Source: an uncultured cyanobacterium
GTDB taxonomy: Bacteria > Cyanobacteriota > Cyanobacteriia > Cyanobacteriales > Nostocaceae
Reading direction: 5' to 3'
DNA length: 64,000 nucleotides
Assembly (NCBI GenBank): GCA_903848645.1
Contig: CAINGU010000087.1
Location: 186,001 to 250,000 of the forward strand
The notes below the pieces were generated by a model. It did no database searches and had not been told where the DNA came from. It saw nothing but the letters and a program-made list of their open reading frames with translations. A program made the position numbers and the translations under genes. Below, one piece after another: positions 24,817-35,345 of this stretch (position 1 is its first letter; every line of letters starts with the position of its first letter).

Positions 24817-26328
24817 TTATTTTTCCGTAAAGTACCAAATACCATCCCAATTTTCTGGCTTACCATTTTCTAACAAATAATTTACCCGACTTAAATATAA
24901 ATCGGCGGTTTTATCAGCAGCATTCATAGTTAAAACCTTTTCAAAATATTCTTTTGCTTTGTCAAAATTACCAGTACGATAATATTCTAATCCTTGTTCA
25001 AAACTTGGCTGAGTTTGGAGTTTAATAAATCTCACCGTATCAATTTCTGCATCTAATACTTCATAAACAGCAATTGCTTCACTTCTGCCTTTCACAACTA
25101 CCTGATCTAAAAAGCGAATTTGGTATTTATCAGGGTTACTGAGATTTTCTAAAGCCTGTTCAGAAATCAATAAAGAGACACCATAAAATTTTGTCAATCC
25201 TTCCAAACGGGCTGTTAAATTCACATTATCAGAAAAGGCATCTCCCTGCATTCGGTTTTCTTCCCCAACCATTCCTAACATCATGTGTCCGACATGAATA
25301 CCAATCCCTATTTTAATAGGAATATAGCCATTTTCTAGCCGCTTTTTATTATATTCTTCTACCCGTTTGAGTTTAGAAACACCAGCAGCCATAGCATCAT
25401 CAGCACCATCAGGAAAAACCGCCATCATGCCATCACCTAAAAATTTTACTATTAGTCCATAGTTATTACGAATTTCCGGACTAACTCGTTTGAGGTAAGC
25501 ATTCACAAAATTAAAATTATCCTGGGGTGTCATTCCTTCAGACATAGTTGTAAACGAACGAATATCACTGAACATGATAGCCATGATTTTACTAACATGA
25601 TCACCTAGTTTTACGTCGGTAATGCTTTCTTTACGCAAAAATCGTAGATATTCATTAGGTACATACCGTCCATAAGCTTTTAATAAAGACTCCAGTTGGG
25701 TGTTGGCATTTATGAGTTCTTTTTCCCTAGTTTTGACCGTTTTCACCATATTAGTAAACACCCTTGCTAGTTGTCCTAATTCGTCGCTACGTTTAGCAAC
25801 TTCCGCTAAAATATCAGGTTGAAAAGCATCTTTTTCTACATCAGAAGCGGCAGTTGTTACCTTACCAACTTGCTCAATATATGCAGCTTGACGCATAATT
25901 TCTGCTTTAAATAAAGCCTCTGCTTCTTGACGTTTGAGAAAGTTAATATAAGCTTTGGAATGATAACGAATCCGGGCGATTAATTCCATTGCATTTGGCA
26001 ATTTTACCAAGTAGTCATTTGCCCCTAATTCAAATGCTTTAGCTTTGATATTTGGATCTTCTTTACTGGAAAGAACAATTAAGGGAATATGAGCAGTAGG
26101 ACAATCTTTAGAGCGCAAAAATTTGACTAATAATAACCCTTCCATTTGGGGCATTACTAAATCTTGAAGAATAACTGTGGGCTGACATTCTTTAGCAATT
26201 TTGATGGCTTTAGTGGGGTCGTTGCAGTAATGATAAACGATATCGGCTTCAGGTTTGAGCATTCGATGAATGGCTTCACTGATGATAGATTGATCGTCTA
26301 TTAATAAAACTGTAATTTGTTCTTCCAT
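24817..26328 (-). CDS. Response regulator with class III adenylate/guanylate cyclase output
   Basis: The 503-residue protein has a receiver domain (Asp11/Asp12, phospho-acceptor Asp56 in ILQDLVMP, Lys109), a HAMP-like/coiled linker (about 175-235) and a class III cyclase domain (about 245-435) with both metal Asp residues (Asp255, Asp299), Asn370 and Arg374. Lys295 and Asp367 at the purine-selecting positions point to ATP, so cAMP is the predicted product. A TPR-like tail follows. It is the last gene of the Wsp-like operon, in the place where WspR (REC-GGDEF) stands in other bacteria, and should be the phosphorylation-controlled output. Confidence 0.9.
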   Translation of the reverse strand: MEEQITVLLIDDQSIISEAIHRMLKPEADIVYHYCNDPTKAIKIAKECQPTVILQDLVMPQMEGLLLVKFLRSKDCPTAHIPLIVLSSKEDPNIKAKAFELGANDYLVKLPNAMELIARIRYHSKAYINFLKRQEAEALFKAEIMRQAAYIEQVGKVTTAASDVEKDAFQPDILAEVAKRSDELGQLARVFTNMVKTVKTREKELINANTQLESLLKAYGRYVPNEYLRFLRKESITDVKLGDHVSKIMAIMFSDIRSFTTMSEGMTPQDNFNFVNAYLKRVSPEIRNNYGLIVKFLGDGMMAVFPDGADDAMAAGVSKLKRVEEYNKKRLENGYIPIKIGIGIHVGHMMLGMVGEENRMQGDAFSDNVNLTARLEGLTKFYGVSLLISEQALENLSNPDKYQIRFLDQVVVKGRSEAIAVYEVLDAEIDTVRFIKLQTQPSFEQGLEYYRTGNFDKAKEYFEKVLTMNAADKTADLYLSRVNYLLENGKPENWDGIWYFTEK

Positions 26329-26354
26329 AATTGGTGATTGGTAAAATTTATCTG

Positions 26355-27365
26355 TTACTTATTTAAAATTTGTTGTAAATTTGCAGCTATCCCCTCTAAA
26401 GATAATACCTGAATAGCAGCATTCAATTCTACAGCAGCTTTGGGCATTCCATAGACAATACAACTTTCTTTATTTTGGGCAATGGTATGCCAACCTTGGA
26501 GTTTTAAAGCATTTAATCCTGCGGCACCATCTTTACCCATACCTGTTAGTAAAATTGCCGTTCCTTTCTTTTTCCAATGTTGGGCAAGACTATGAAAAAA
26601 TACATCGACAGAAGGACGATAAGGATAATCAAGAGGATTTTTGGTATAAGCTAAAGTTAAATCTGGTTGTAAACAAAGATGATCATTTGTTCCTGCTACT
26701 AAAACTGTGCCTTTTTGCAAGCGATCGCCTGGTACTGCTAATCTTACAGGTAATGGTGTTTGCTGGTTTAACCAGTCGGCAAAACCGCTAGAAAAATGAC
26801 CATCAACGTGCTGCACAATAGCAACAGCAGCATTAAAATTAGTTGGTAGTTTTGATAAAATCGTAGCTAGTGCTTTGGGTCCGCCAGTAGAAGAACCAAT
26901 TACTACTAGTTCCATTGATGTAAATAGTTGATTTTGATGTTCTGACTTTGTTTTGTTGGGTGTGGAACTATGTTTAATTAACTTGGCAATTCTCGCTATT
27001 TTACCGAGTAATTTATCAGTCATCTCTGAAAATTTTTCTGTGTCTATAACTGGAGTATCAACAACATCTAAAGCCCCATAACCCATGGCTGCATAAACTT
27101 GAGAAATATTATCTTCTGTACTTCTAGTGACAATGAGAATTGCACAAGGGGAATATTTCATAATATGTTGGGTTGCTGCTACCCCATCCATCACCGGCAT
27201 AATTAAATCCATTAATATTAAATCAGGGGTATTTATCTGACATTTACTAATAGCTTCACTACCATTTTTAGCAGTCCAAATTAATTGATAGTATGGTACG
27301 GATTGGACAATCCGCCGTAGTGTGTTTAGAGAGATAACTGTATCATTAACAATGGCAATTTTCAT
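26355..27365 (-). CDS. Chemotaxis methylesterase CheB (WspF-like)
   Basis: The 336-residue protein has an N-terminal receiver (phospho-Asp in [13 protein letters not shown]) and a C-terminal methylesterase with the Ser-His-Asp triad in [20 protein letters not shown] and [10 protein letters not shown]. It removes methyl groups from the receptor encoded in the same operon. The start at 27365 (MKIAIVND) is preferred to the upstream ATG at 27401 because the receiver fold begins there and the extra residues come from an STRR-like spacer. Confidence 0.93.
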   Translation of the reverse strand: MKIAIVNDTVISLNTLRRIVQSVPYYQLIWTAKNGSEAISKCQINTPDLILMDLIMPVMDGVAATQHIMKYSPCAILIVTRSTEDNISQVYAAMGYGALDVVDTPVIDTEKFSEMTDKLLGKIARIAKLIKHSSTPNKTKSEHQNQLFTSMELVVIGSSTGGPKALATILSKLPTNFNAAVAIVQHVDGHFSSGFADWLNQQTPLPVRLAVPGDRLQKGTVLVAGTNDHLCLQPDLTLAYTKNPLDYPYRPSVDVFFHSLAQHWKKKGTAILLTGMGKDGAAGLNALKLQGWHTIAQNKESCIVYGMPKAAVELNAAIQVLSLEGIAANLQQILNK

Positions 27366-27419
27366 ATAGGGAATTATTAATTTGTAATTGGTCACTAACA
27401 ACTAACAACTGACAACTGA

Positions 27420-30131
27420 CTATTGACCAATTAAATCAATTACCGCATTAATCAATGTATTATCATGAAAACTACTCTTAGTTAAATAATAATCAGCCCC
27501 AGCTTCTAAACCCTGCATTCTATCTTCTTCTCTGTCACGATAAGAAATAATAATCACAGGTAAATCATGTAAACGGGGATTATTTTTGATTTGTTTGACT
27601 AATTCAATTCCATTCATTCGGGGCATATCAATATCACTAATAACTAAATCATATTCCTTAGTCCGAACTGCATTCCAACCTTCCACACCATTAACAGCAG
27701 TATCTACTTGATAACCACGATTTTCTAATAGTTTGCGTTCCATTTCTCGCACAGTAATAGAGTCATCAACCACCAAAATTTTGCGATGTTGAGTAAAGCT
27801 TTCTAATTCAGCTTGCATCATCACCTTAGATAAATTACCATCTTTGAGGATGGCATCCATAGAACGGACTATGTCAGAAACATCAACTATCAAAATAGGT
27901 GAACCATCTCCTAATAAAGCAGTAGCACTAATATCAGGAACTTTACCTAAGCGAGGATCTAGGGGTCTAACAACTAAATCTCGCTCACCTAAAAACTTAT
28001 CTACTACTAAGCCGTATGTACTATTTTGGTCACTAATCACAACAATAGAAACTGCGCCATTTTGCTGTTTTGGTGTTGATAATTCTAACACCTGATGAGC
28101 AGCAATCAAACCAATATTTTGGTTATTCATAGTGAAATATTGCCGATTTTCTACATCAGTAATTTCGGATCTTTCTAAAGTAACGATTTGGTCAATTCGC
28201 GCCAAAGGAATAGCATAGGGTTTGCCAGAAATTTCCACTAATAGTGTTCTGACTACTGACAAAGTGAGGGGCAGTTGAAAATGAAAACTTGTGCCTTTTC
28301 CAAATTGAGAACTTGCGCGGACTGTTCCTCCTACATCTTGTGCCATGCTTTTGGCAATATCCAAACCTACACCCCTGCCAGAAATTTCCGTTACCTGTTT
28401 AGTTGTGGAGAAACCAGGTAAAAATAGAAATTCTATCAACTCTGCATCTGAGAGTTGAGCAGCCATATCTAATGTGAGTAAATTCTTATGAATAATTTTC
28501 TGACGCAATTCTTCATGATTAATACCTTTGCCATCATCACTAATAGTAATTGCTAACATTCCCCCACGATGAAAGGCTTCTAAACGAATTGTCCCTTCAG
28601 GGGATTTACCGGAGGAAATACGGTTTTCTGGAAGTTCAATGCCATGATCTACAGCATTTCTAAGAATATGAGTTAAAGGTGCTTCTAATTTTTTGAGAAT
28701 ATCCCGATCAACAGGTGTAGATTTGCCGAGAATTTCTAACTTTACCTGTTTATTTAAGTTTCGTGCTAAATCCCGAATCATGCGAGGAAAACTTTGTAAC
28801 CCGTCTTCAAAAGGTCTCATGTGGGAATTAATTACTTCCCGATAAAGACGATCTGATAAACTAGCAGTCCGACGCACATATAACTCTAATTCACCCAATT
28901 GATCGCCGATATAATCAATACATTCTTGTTTTTGTTGTCGCGCTTGTACTAAATATTCTTTTCCCTCTTGCTCATATAAGTTCTGATCAAGAGATTCTTG
29001 CAATTGTTCTAAACTGCGGGAAATTTCTAACATCCGCGACTTTAGAGACATCATCGAATCAGCAAAAGGTTGTAACCAGTTAGCCTCAATCAATGATTCT
29101 CCCGCTAAACCCATAATCCGATTCAAATTATCAGCACTTACCCGAACCACACGGTCTTGATTGTTTCCAGTATTTTCTACTTCACGAGTAGCAACTGGGG
29201 ATGAAGAATTGGGGACTAGGGATTGAGAATTGGGGATAGGGGATTGGATATCAAGTATCTGTGCCTTGTGATTTCTAACTCCCGGTTGTAAAATTGCGGC
29301 TACATCATCACGAATATTCCTGAAATCGGTTTGATATTGTCCTAACCAACCTGGTAATTCTGCATTATTCAATTGACTAATACTTTGCAACAAATCCACA
29401 CCTTGTAACAACAAATCTACATCATTGGGAGTTAAATTAATGGTTTTCTCTTGGGCTGCTACAAAACAATCTTCCATGACGTGGGCTAATTCTACCACTC
29501 CATCTAACCCAACAATTCTCGCCGCACCTTTGATAGAATGAGCGGCTCGCATTAATGCTTCTAATTCCTGTACTGATTGAGGCTTGTTTTCTATTACTAA
29601 TAATCCATGATTGAGGATGGTAACTTGTGCTTCAGCCTCCAACTTGAATAAATCCATCATCGAATCATTATCGCTACTCATCTGTGGTACTTCTACAGGA
29701 GTAGGAAGAGCAGGAGGAGAATTATCTATTATCTGTTCCTTTGTGAGTAAATTAGCAATAGTTTTCTGAGTAGTTTGCCAATCCCAAGCGCGATCTTTTA
29801 TCCATGTATCTAAATTACCTTTAGCTGCTTTACTCATATCCAAAAGTAAATCACTGGCATGAAGTAAGGTATCAATTTCTTCTTCTTTTAAGGTAAGACT
29901 TTGTTTTTGAACAGCAATTAAGCAATCTTTTATTAATTGCACTAAATGAGAAGCTGCTTCCATTTCCACAATGCGGGTTGTTCCCCACAGAGAATGAGCC
30001 GCTTGTATTCCTTGCTCAATTTCATGCTGAGAAAATGGCTGAGTTTTTAATAAAGAAAGACATTGTTTCAGGATAGTAATATTAGTTTCTACTTCCTGAC
30101 GAAACAGTTCCAAAATGGTGTATTCGCTCAT
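27420..30131 (-). CDS. Hybrid CheA kinase with two HPt domains and receiver (WspE-like)
   Basis: The 903-residue protein has two HPt domains (His46 in QAAHSLWG, His198 in RAAHSIKGAAR), a dimerisation segment, the HATPase core (NAVDHGIELPENR, GRGVGLDIAKS), a CheW-like domain and a C-terminal receiver with ISDIDMPRMNG. It would take signals from the MCP of the same cluster and phosphorylate its own receiver, CheB and the cyclase receiver. The domain set equals WspE/FrzE-type kinases. Confidence 0.93.
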   Translation of the reverse strand: MSEYTILELFRQEVETNITILKQCLSLLKTQPFSQHEIEQGIQAAHSLWGTTRIVEMEAASHLVQLIKDCLIAVQKQSLTLKEEEIDTLLHASDLLLDMSKAAKGNLDTWIKDRAWDWQTTQKTIANLLTKEQIIDNSPPALPTPVEVPQMSSDNDSMMDLFKLEAEAQVTILNHGLLVIENKPQSVQELEALMRAAHSIKGAARIVGLDGVVELAHVMEDCFVAAQEKTINLTPNDVDLLLQGVDLLQSISQLNNAELPGWLGQYQTDFRNIRDDVAAILQPGVRNHKAQILDIQSPIPNSQSLVPNSSSPVATREVENTGNNQDRVVRVSADNLNRIMGLAGESLIEANWLQPFADSMMSLKSRMLEISRSLEQLQESLDQNLYEQEGKEYLVQARQQKQECIDYIGDQLGELELYVRRTASLSDRLYREVINSHMRPFEDGLQSFPRMIRDLARNLNKQVKLEILGKSTPVDRDILKKLEAPLTHILRNAVDHGIELPENRISSGKSPEGTIRLEAFHRGGMLAITISDDGKGINHEELRQKIIHKNLLTLDMAAQLSDAELIEFLFLPGFSTTKQVTEISGRGVGLDIAKSMAQDVGGTVRASSQFGKGTSFHFQLPLTLSVVRTLLVEISGKPYAIPLARIDQIVTLERSEITDVENRQYFTMNNQNIGLIAAHQVLELSTPKQQNGAVSIVVISDQNSTYGLVVDKFLGERDLVVRPLDPRLGKVPDISATALLGDGSPILIVDVSDIVRSMDAILKDGNLSKVMMQAELESFTQHRKILVVDDSITVREMERKLLENRGYQVDTAVNGVEGWNAVRTKEYDLVISDIDMPRMNGIELVKQIKNNPRLHDLPVIIISYRDREEDRMQGLEAGADYYLTKSSFHDNTLINAVIDLIGQ

Positions 30132-30172
30132 AAGTATGTGAGGATTGGGGATAGAAGTTTATGAATTACGAA

Positions 30173-30973
30173 TTACAAAATTTTGTGATTGAGGGTATAA
30201 AATAATAAATCAGAATCAAGATAATTTATTTTCTTACCTTCCCAGTAGAAAATTCCTTTGGTGTAACCTGCTTCGGATTTGCTAATAACAACGGGTACAT
30301 CTTGCAATTCGTTGAGGTGAAAGCGGAAAATTCCCTGGACTTCATCTACTGGAAATACCCATTTATCCTCTCCTTGTCCAGCGACAATCATCCGTTGCAG
30401 ATTAATTGGTTTAACTGGGGATTTAGGTTCTTGATTTGGTTTATTGTTAATATTCTCCTGAGTTGTTTGAATATGTAAAAGATAACTTAGAGAGGCACAA
30501 AGTAAGGTTTCCCCACGAATGTTTACCAAACCTAAAAATAATTCGTTGCTGCGATGGGGTAGAGGTTGAATAATGCAAGGATGGGTAACTTCTTGCAACA
30601 TTTTGACTGGTAAGCCTAATTGCTCTTTTCCGAGTCGAAATATAATGATAGAAACAGCTTCAGCAGTGCGAATAATTGCTTCATTACTGTCGAAAATATG
30701 AGGAGTTATAGATGTTTCTTCGAGAATGTTAATCCAGGTTTCCAGATAATCTGCTGGTGGTTCTCTTTCTAATAAACTATCACCCACTGCGGCATAAACT
30801 GGACATTCATAGCAATGAATAACGGTTTTCAACTCGCCACAAGTGCGATCGCCTTTTACGCCAATTTTGTTCCAGCAATCATTGAAAATTGGTGGTTCAA
30901 TATTGACAGTATTTAATATTGAACCATTGTTTTCTTTTCCATTGCTGACATAGCTATTTTCTTTCATCAGCAT
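30173..30973 (-). CDS. CheW-like coupling protein with Cys-rich N-terminus (WspD-like)
   Basis: The 266-residue protein begins with a segment typical of WspD: CWNKIGVKGDRTC followed by HCYECPVYAA, with Cys33, Cys45, Cys54 and Cys57. A CheW fold fills the rest. The cysteines may bind a metal or sense redox state, which is not established. It links receptor and kinase. The gene lies 13 bp after the MCP gene on the minus strand. Confidence 0.88.
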   Translation of the reverse strand: MLMKENSYVSNGKENNGSILNTVNIEPPIFNDCWNKIGVKGDRTCGELKTVIHCYECPVYAAVGDSLLEREPPADYLETWINILEETSITPHIFDSNEAIIRTAEAVSIIIFRLGKEQLGLPVKMLQEVTHPCIIQPLPHRSNELFLGLVNIRGETLLCASLSYLLHIQTTQENINNKPNQEPKSPVKPINLQRMIVAGQGEDKWVFPVDEVQGIFRFHLNELQDVPVVISKSEAGYTKGIFYWEGKKINYLDSDLLFYTLNHKIL

Positions 30974-30986
30974 TGCCTTTATTTAT

Positions 30987-32846
30987 CTAATTTTTGATCT
31001 GAAAATGCGAAATTTCTACCCGTAATGATTGCGCTGCTTCTTCCAATTGTTCCAAAGCACCATTAGTTTCTCGCAAAGCATCAACAGTTTGAGCAGAAGC
31101 ATCCGTTAATTGTTCCATTGCTTCACTAATTTGCGTTGCGGCTTGAGATTGTTCTTCCATACTTTCACTTACTTGAATAAATTGCGGTGGTAGGCTTTGC
31201 ACCTGATTAATAACTTTACCAATTTGGTTACTAATCTTGTTTACTTGTTTAACACTATTATTTACCGAGTTATTGAATTTATCCATTTCCATGACACCTA
31301 CAGAAACAGCAGATTGCATATCTTTAACTATTTGCTCAATTTCTAAAGTTGCCACAGCAGTTTGATTTGCTAACCGCCGAATTTCTCGCGCTACTACTGC
31401 AAAACCTGCCCCATATTCTCCCGCTTTTTCTGCTTCTATGGCGGCATTTAATGACAAAATACTGGTTTGATCTGCAACTTTGGTAATTGTGACGACAACA
31501 TTATTAATATTGCTGGCTTTTTTATTCATTATGCCTAATTTAGAAGTAATAGAATTTGTGGCTTCTGTTAATTGCTGCATGGTGTTTTCCATTTCTTGTA
31601 ATTCATCACGGCTTTCACTTGCACCAGCGGCAGTTAGTTTGGTCATATCTGCGACTTGATCCATCATTTTTACTAAATTTCTGGAGGTAGCAGCAATTTC
31701 TTGAGCCGTAGCAGCAACTTCATTTGTAGAAGCTAATTGTTCTGTGACTGTGGCTTCTAATTCTTTCCCAGAAGCGGCAATTTGTGTACTGGAAGTGGTA
31801 ATTTGTACTCCTGACTGTTGAATGCGGCGAATCAAGGCATTTAAATCCTTGTTCATGGTGTAAAAGGCATTTTGTAATTTGCCAATTTCGTCTTGACTAT
31901 CTGTTGCTTGAATTGTTGTTGTTAAATCACCACTGGATATTTTTTGGGCAATATTTACCAACTCACCAATCTTAGATGCAACTGTGTAAAAAGCAGTTTG
32001 AAGTTTACCTAGTTCGTCTTGTCTATCAGATGATTGCATCTGTTCTAGAGAATTACTATTAGCTATAGATTTAGAAACATTGACTAATTCATTCACCTTT
32101 TGAGCAATTGGTTTACTAAAAGCAAATCCAAATACCACAGCAGTTGTCGGACAAACTATTAAACCAATTAATAAAAAAAATGAACCAGTAGCTGCATCTT
32201 TTTCCCCTTGTTTATAAGTTTCAATTCCAAATTTTTCATTCAGTTGAATATCTTCAACGAGTAATTTTGTGGCGGCTTCAAATGAGGGGCGGTTATCTTG
32301 AGCTTTTTGTCTTAATTGAGCTAAAAAAGTATTTGCTCGTCTAGCTAATCCTATTTCTGGACTATTGGCTTGATTGAGTTTGATTAATTGCAGTTCCTTA
32401 CCGACAGGGTTGAGAATCCCCAAACTTTCAAACTGTTGATTAATTTGTAGGAATCTTTCATGATTCTTTTTCCATTCATCCCAACGAGCCTGAAAGTCAG
32501 TATATAATTTTTGTTCTTCATCACTTTTAGGTGTTGGTTCGTATTCCTTAAATCCTTTATCAATTTGTTTCCAAGCTTGTTTAATTCTTGTTATTTCGGC
32601 ATTTCTTTCTACTAGGGTAAGTTGATCATTCATTAAGGCTCTTTCTGACGATTCTATCTGGGTTTGTCCTTCGTTAATTTTCCATAGTCCTGTGATACTG
32701 GGGATAGTATTTGTACTGAGAGTATTGAGAGCGTTACTGACGCGTGTATTCACACCCCAGCCCACTAAAGCTACAATTAAAACAATTAACCCAATAAATA
32801 AAAATCCACTCACTAAACGCGCCTGCAAGCTTAGATTTCTTAGCAT
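30987..32846 (-). CDS. Methyl-accepting chemotaxis protein with 4-helix sensor (WspA-like)
   Basis: The 619-residue receptor has two membrane segments (about 10-32 and 217-240) around a four-helix-bundle periplasmic domain, two HAMP-type regions with a repeated [20 protein letters not shown] motif, and a signalling domain with the tip [18 protein letters not shown]. The ligand is unknown. In Wsp systems the matching receptor WspA senses surface contact; here that is only an analogy. Confidence 0.92.
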   Translation of the reverse strand: MLRNLSLQARLVSGFLFIGLIVLIVALVGWGVNTRVSNALNTLSTNTIPSITGLWKINEGQTQIESSERALMNDQLTLVERNAEITRIKQAWKQIDKGFKEYEPTPKSDEEQKLYTDFQARWDEWKKNHERFLQINQQFESLGILNPVGKELQLIKLNQANSPEIGLARRANTFLAQLRQKAQDNRPSFEAATKLLVEDIQLNEKFGIETYKQGEKDAATGSFFLLIGLIVCPTTAVVFGFAFSKPIAQKVNELVNVSKSIANSNSLEQMQSSDRQDELGKLQTAFYTVASKIGELVNIAQKISSGDLTTTIQATDSQDEIGKLQNAFYTMNKDLNALIRRIQQSGVQITTSSTQIAASGKELEATVTEQLASTNEVAATAQEIAATSRNLVKMMDQVADMTKLTAAGASESRDELQEMENTMQQLTEATNSITSKLGIMNKKASNINNVVVTITKVADQTSILSLNAAIEAEKAGEYGAGFAVVAREIRRLANQTAVATLEIEQIVKDMQSAVSVGVMEMDKFNNSVNNSVKQVNKISNQIGKVINQVQSLPPQFIQVSESMEEQSQAATQISEAMEQLTDASAQTVDALRETNGALEQLEEAAQSLRVEISHFQIKN

Positions 32847-32895
32847 AAAATACCCTATTTTTTAGTTTAAATTAAATTCACTGAGTTTAATTATT

Positions 32896-34158
32896 TCACA
32901 ATTTGTGTAACCGTTGGAATCTTTGCCGTAAAATATTCGCTTTAATTATATCTCCTCTTTGTTCTTTAAGTAAAATTAAATGTAGTAAAGCTTGAGAGTT
33001 TTTTGGATCAAGATAAACTGCTTTTTGAAAGCATTCCTCAGCCTGTAATTCTATTCCTTGTGCTTGATAAATTTCACCGAGTAAAAGATATGCTTCTGCA
33101 CTGGTTGAATTATCATATAAATAGCTTTGACATTGTGAGAGGGCTTCGTTTAAATTGCCTTCATCTGCTAATTTACGAATTGTGTTTAAATGGTAGTCAT
33201 GTATTTGTGTTGCTTTTGATAATTGATTTACTGTGTCTAGAATTGGTGTAATTTTAGTGTTATTAATTTGCGAAGTTTCTAATAAAATTGGATGTATTGG
33301 AGATTTTGTATTTTCTTTGGGCTGGTAATTACTTGCAGATGAGTAATTGACATTTTCTATATTTGCGAGTTTTTTTTGTCCTAAAAATACACCATCTAAA
33401 CGAATTATTTCTAAGCCTAAATTAGCTAATTCTCCTGTTTCTGACGCACCAACTAAGATTATTCCTCTGGTTTTTAATAAACAATTTAGACTTTTTAAGG
33501 CAATTTTTCTAGACGGTAAATCAAAATATATTAAAACATTCCTACAGAAAATAATATCATAAGATTTTCTATCTAATAAAAATTGGGAATCTAGTAAATT
33601 CCCTGGGCTAAAATTAACAGTATTTTTTACCTGATCTGATATTTGATATTCCTTATTTATAGGATTAAAGTAACGGTGTTGAAATTCTAAGTTATTACCT
33701 CTAAAAGAATTCCGGCTGTAAATTCCTGTTTTCGCTTTAGCTAAAGATTTTTTACTAATATCAACTGCATCAATATGAAACTGAGTTGGTTGTAAACCTA
33801 AATTCAACAATGTCATAGCCAGAGAATAAGGTTCTTCTCCAGTAGAACAAGGAACACTTAATAAGCGCAGTTTACTATGGTGATATCTATTTAACCATTG
33901 AGAACGAACATAGTTTGTCAGAGCATGATAAGGTTGACTATCACGAAAAAACCAAGTTTCAGGAACAACTATCAATTCCACTAATTCATTAAATTCTTGG
34001 GTTGATGTGTGTAACATCTGTAAATAATCATTTACATTACTGACACTACAGATAGAACAACGAGTTTCTACAGCTTTAACAATTTTGCTAGAACCAATAA
34101 TATTGGCATCAATGCCGATTTTTTTACGTAATAAGTTCTCAATTTCTGGACAACTCAT
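32896..34158 (-). CDS. CheR methyltransferase with C-terminal TPR (WspC-like)
   Basis: The 420-residue protein has the CheR N-terminal helical domain, the SAM-binding SVPCSTGEEPYSLAMTL motif and the FCRNVLIYFD motif, then a linker and TPR units near 340-415 (AEAYLLLGEIYQAQGIELQA). It methylates the receptor. CheR with TPR is the hallmark of WspC and FrzF. Its start overlaps the end of the upstream cheW by 20 bases. Confidence 0.92.
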   Translation of the reverse strand: MSCPEIENLLRKKIGIDANIIGSSKIVKAVETRCSICSVSNVNDYLQMLHTSTQEFNELVELIVVPETWFFRDSQPYHALTNYVRSQWLNRYHHSKLRLLSVPCSTGEEPYSLAMTLLNLGLQPTQFHIDAVDISKKSLAKAKTGIYSRNSFRGNNLEFQHRYFNPINKEYQISDQVKNTVNFSPGNLLDSQFLLDRKSYDIIFCRNVLIYFDLPSRKIALKSLNCLLKTRGIILVGASETGELANLGLEIIRLDGVFLGQKKLANIENVNYSSASNYQPKENTKSPIHPILLETSQINNTKITPILDTVNQLSKATQIHDYHLNTIRKLADEGNLNEALSQCQSYLYDNSTSAEAYLLLGEIYQAQGIELQAEECFQKAVYLDPKNSQALLHLILLKEQRGDIIKANILRQRFQRLHKL

Positions 34159-34621
34159 TTATAAAACCTTCTCCCCCTGTTAATAAGTAGGTATTTTGAA
34201 CATCAGTAAACAATTGTTCCAAGTGAATGCGCTGAATTATTCCTTTTTCATCCATTAATATTCCACCTAAATATGGTGCTTCTTTCACCCGAATACCGGA
34301 ATCTACAAAAGCGGTTTCTGGTTTATTTAAAGTTTCTGTAATTCTTTCTGCTACCAATCCTAAATATTGTTGTCCATAATCTTGATGGGGGTAGCTTACC
34401 ATGATAATACGGGTACTTAGACAAAAGCGGCTAGATGTACCACGAATTAAATGACACAAATCTATAACTGGGACAATTTTACTCCGGTAATTAAATAAAC
34501 CAGCTACATATTCCGGGACATGATGTACTTTTCTTAAGGCTACTCTAGGGATAACTTCCACTACACGAGAACTTTCGATAGCGTACAAATCTTTACCAAC
34601 GTAGAAAAGCAGCATTAACAT
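34139..34621 (-). CDS. CheW coupling protein (WspB-like)
   Basis: The 160 residues form a single CheW domain: LLFYVGKDLYAIESSRVVEV at the start, VPEYVAGLFNYRSKIVPVID and LVAERITETL later. It is the first gene of the seven-gene minus-strand chemosensory operon and overlaps cheR by 20 bases. The region upstream to 34895 has no gene and should contain the operon promoter. Confidence 0.9.
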   Translation of the reverse strand: MLMLLFYVGKDLYAIESSRVVEVIPRVALRKVHHVPEYVAGLFNYRSKIVPVIDLCHLIRGTSSRFCLSTRIIMVSYPHQDYGQQYLGLVAERITETLNKPETAFVDSGIRVKEAPYLGGILMDEKGIIQRIHLEQLFTDVQNTYLLTGGEGFINELSRN

Positions 34622-34895
34622 GATATTAGACTTGATGGTAATTGTAAATATACTATTGTATCATGTTCGTTTGAATACTTACTATAATAAATGTCCAGAA
34701 AAATTTATTCAAAATATTGAAGTTATATTTTTAGATAATAAGTAGGTGAACAGAAAAAACCGTAGAGGCGGAGCAGCTTCTCAGAGAGTAATATGTAACT
34801 AAAAGTAAAATCTCCCAAAATCTCTTCTCTTTTCCCTGTTCCTTTGTCATAACCACAATTTTTAACGCCCACCTACTTATCCAAATTTCATGTGA

Positions 34896-35141
34896 TTAAG
34901 GATCTTCTGGAAACACCCATTTAGGTGGTTCTGTCATTTTCTTTCGTAATCTTTCTTCAGCCATTTCTAGCATTTTGTCTAGGGAAGTTTCTTCAATAAA
35001 TTTTGAAGTTGATTCTCTAAACTCGATATTGGGACATTTATCACCTAAAACGCACCCGTTAACACAGGCTTCAGCACAATTAATTGTTTGCTCCACAGTT
35101 AATTCCTCTCTAATTTGGGTATTTTTACCCTGCATAAGCAT
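34896..35141 (-). CDS. Small Cys-motif protein of unknown function
   Basis: The 81-residue protein has a central cysteine group (NCAEACVNGCVLGDKC) and a charged C-terminal helix ending in PPKWVFPEDP. The cysteines could bind a metal ion. I recall similar short proteins in other cyanobacteria but no function. ATG at codon 3 is an alternative start. Confidence 0.65.
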   Translation of the reverse strand: MLMQGKNTQIREELTVEQTINCAEACVNGCVLGDKCPNIEFRESTSKFIEETSLDKMLEMAEERLRKKMTEPPKWVFPEDP

Positions 35142-35345
35142 TTTACTATTATTGGTAATGGGTGATTACCTAATTTTTGTCTTAAACTAGTACACAACGG
35201 CGTAAATCAACCAACTATTAAAAATCCCTGAAAAGCAGATTGTATCAGCTTTTTTAATTTTTAATTCTGCCCTGCGGTACTAGTGTACTGTAAGGATTTA
35301 ACATTCCGCTTTCATCCTACTCCTGAATTTATAGAAAAATGGCTC

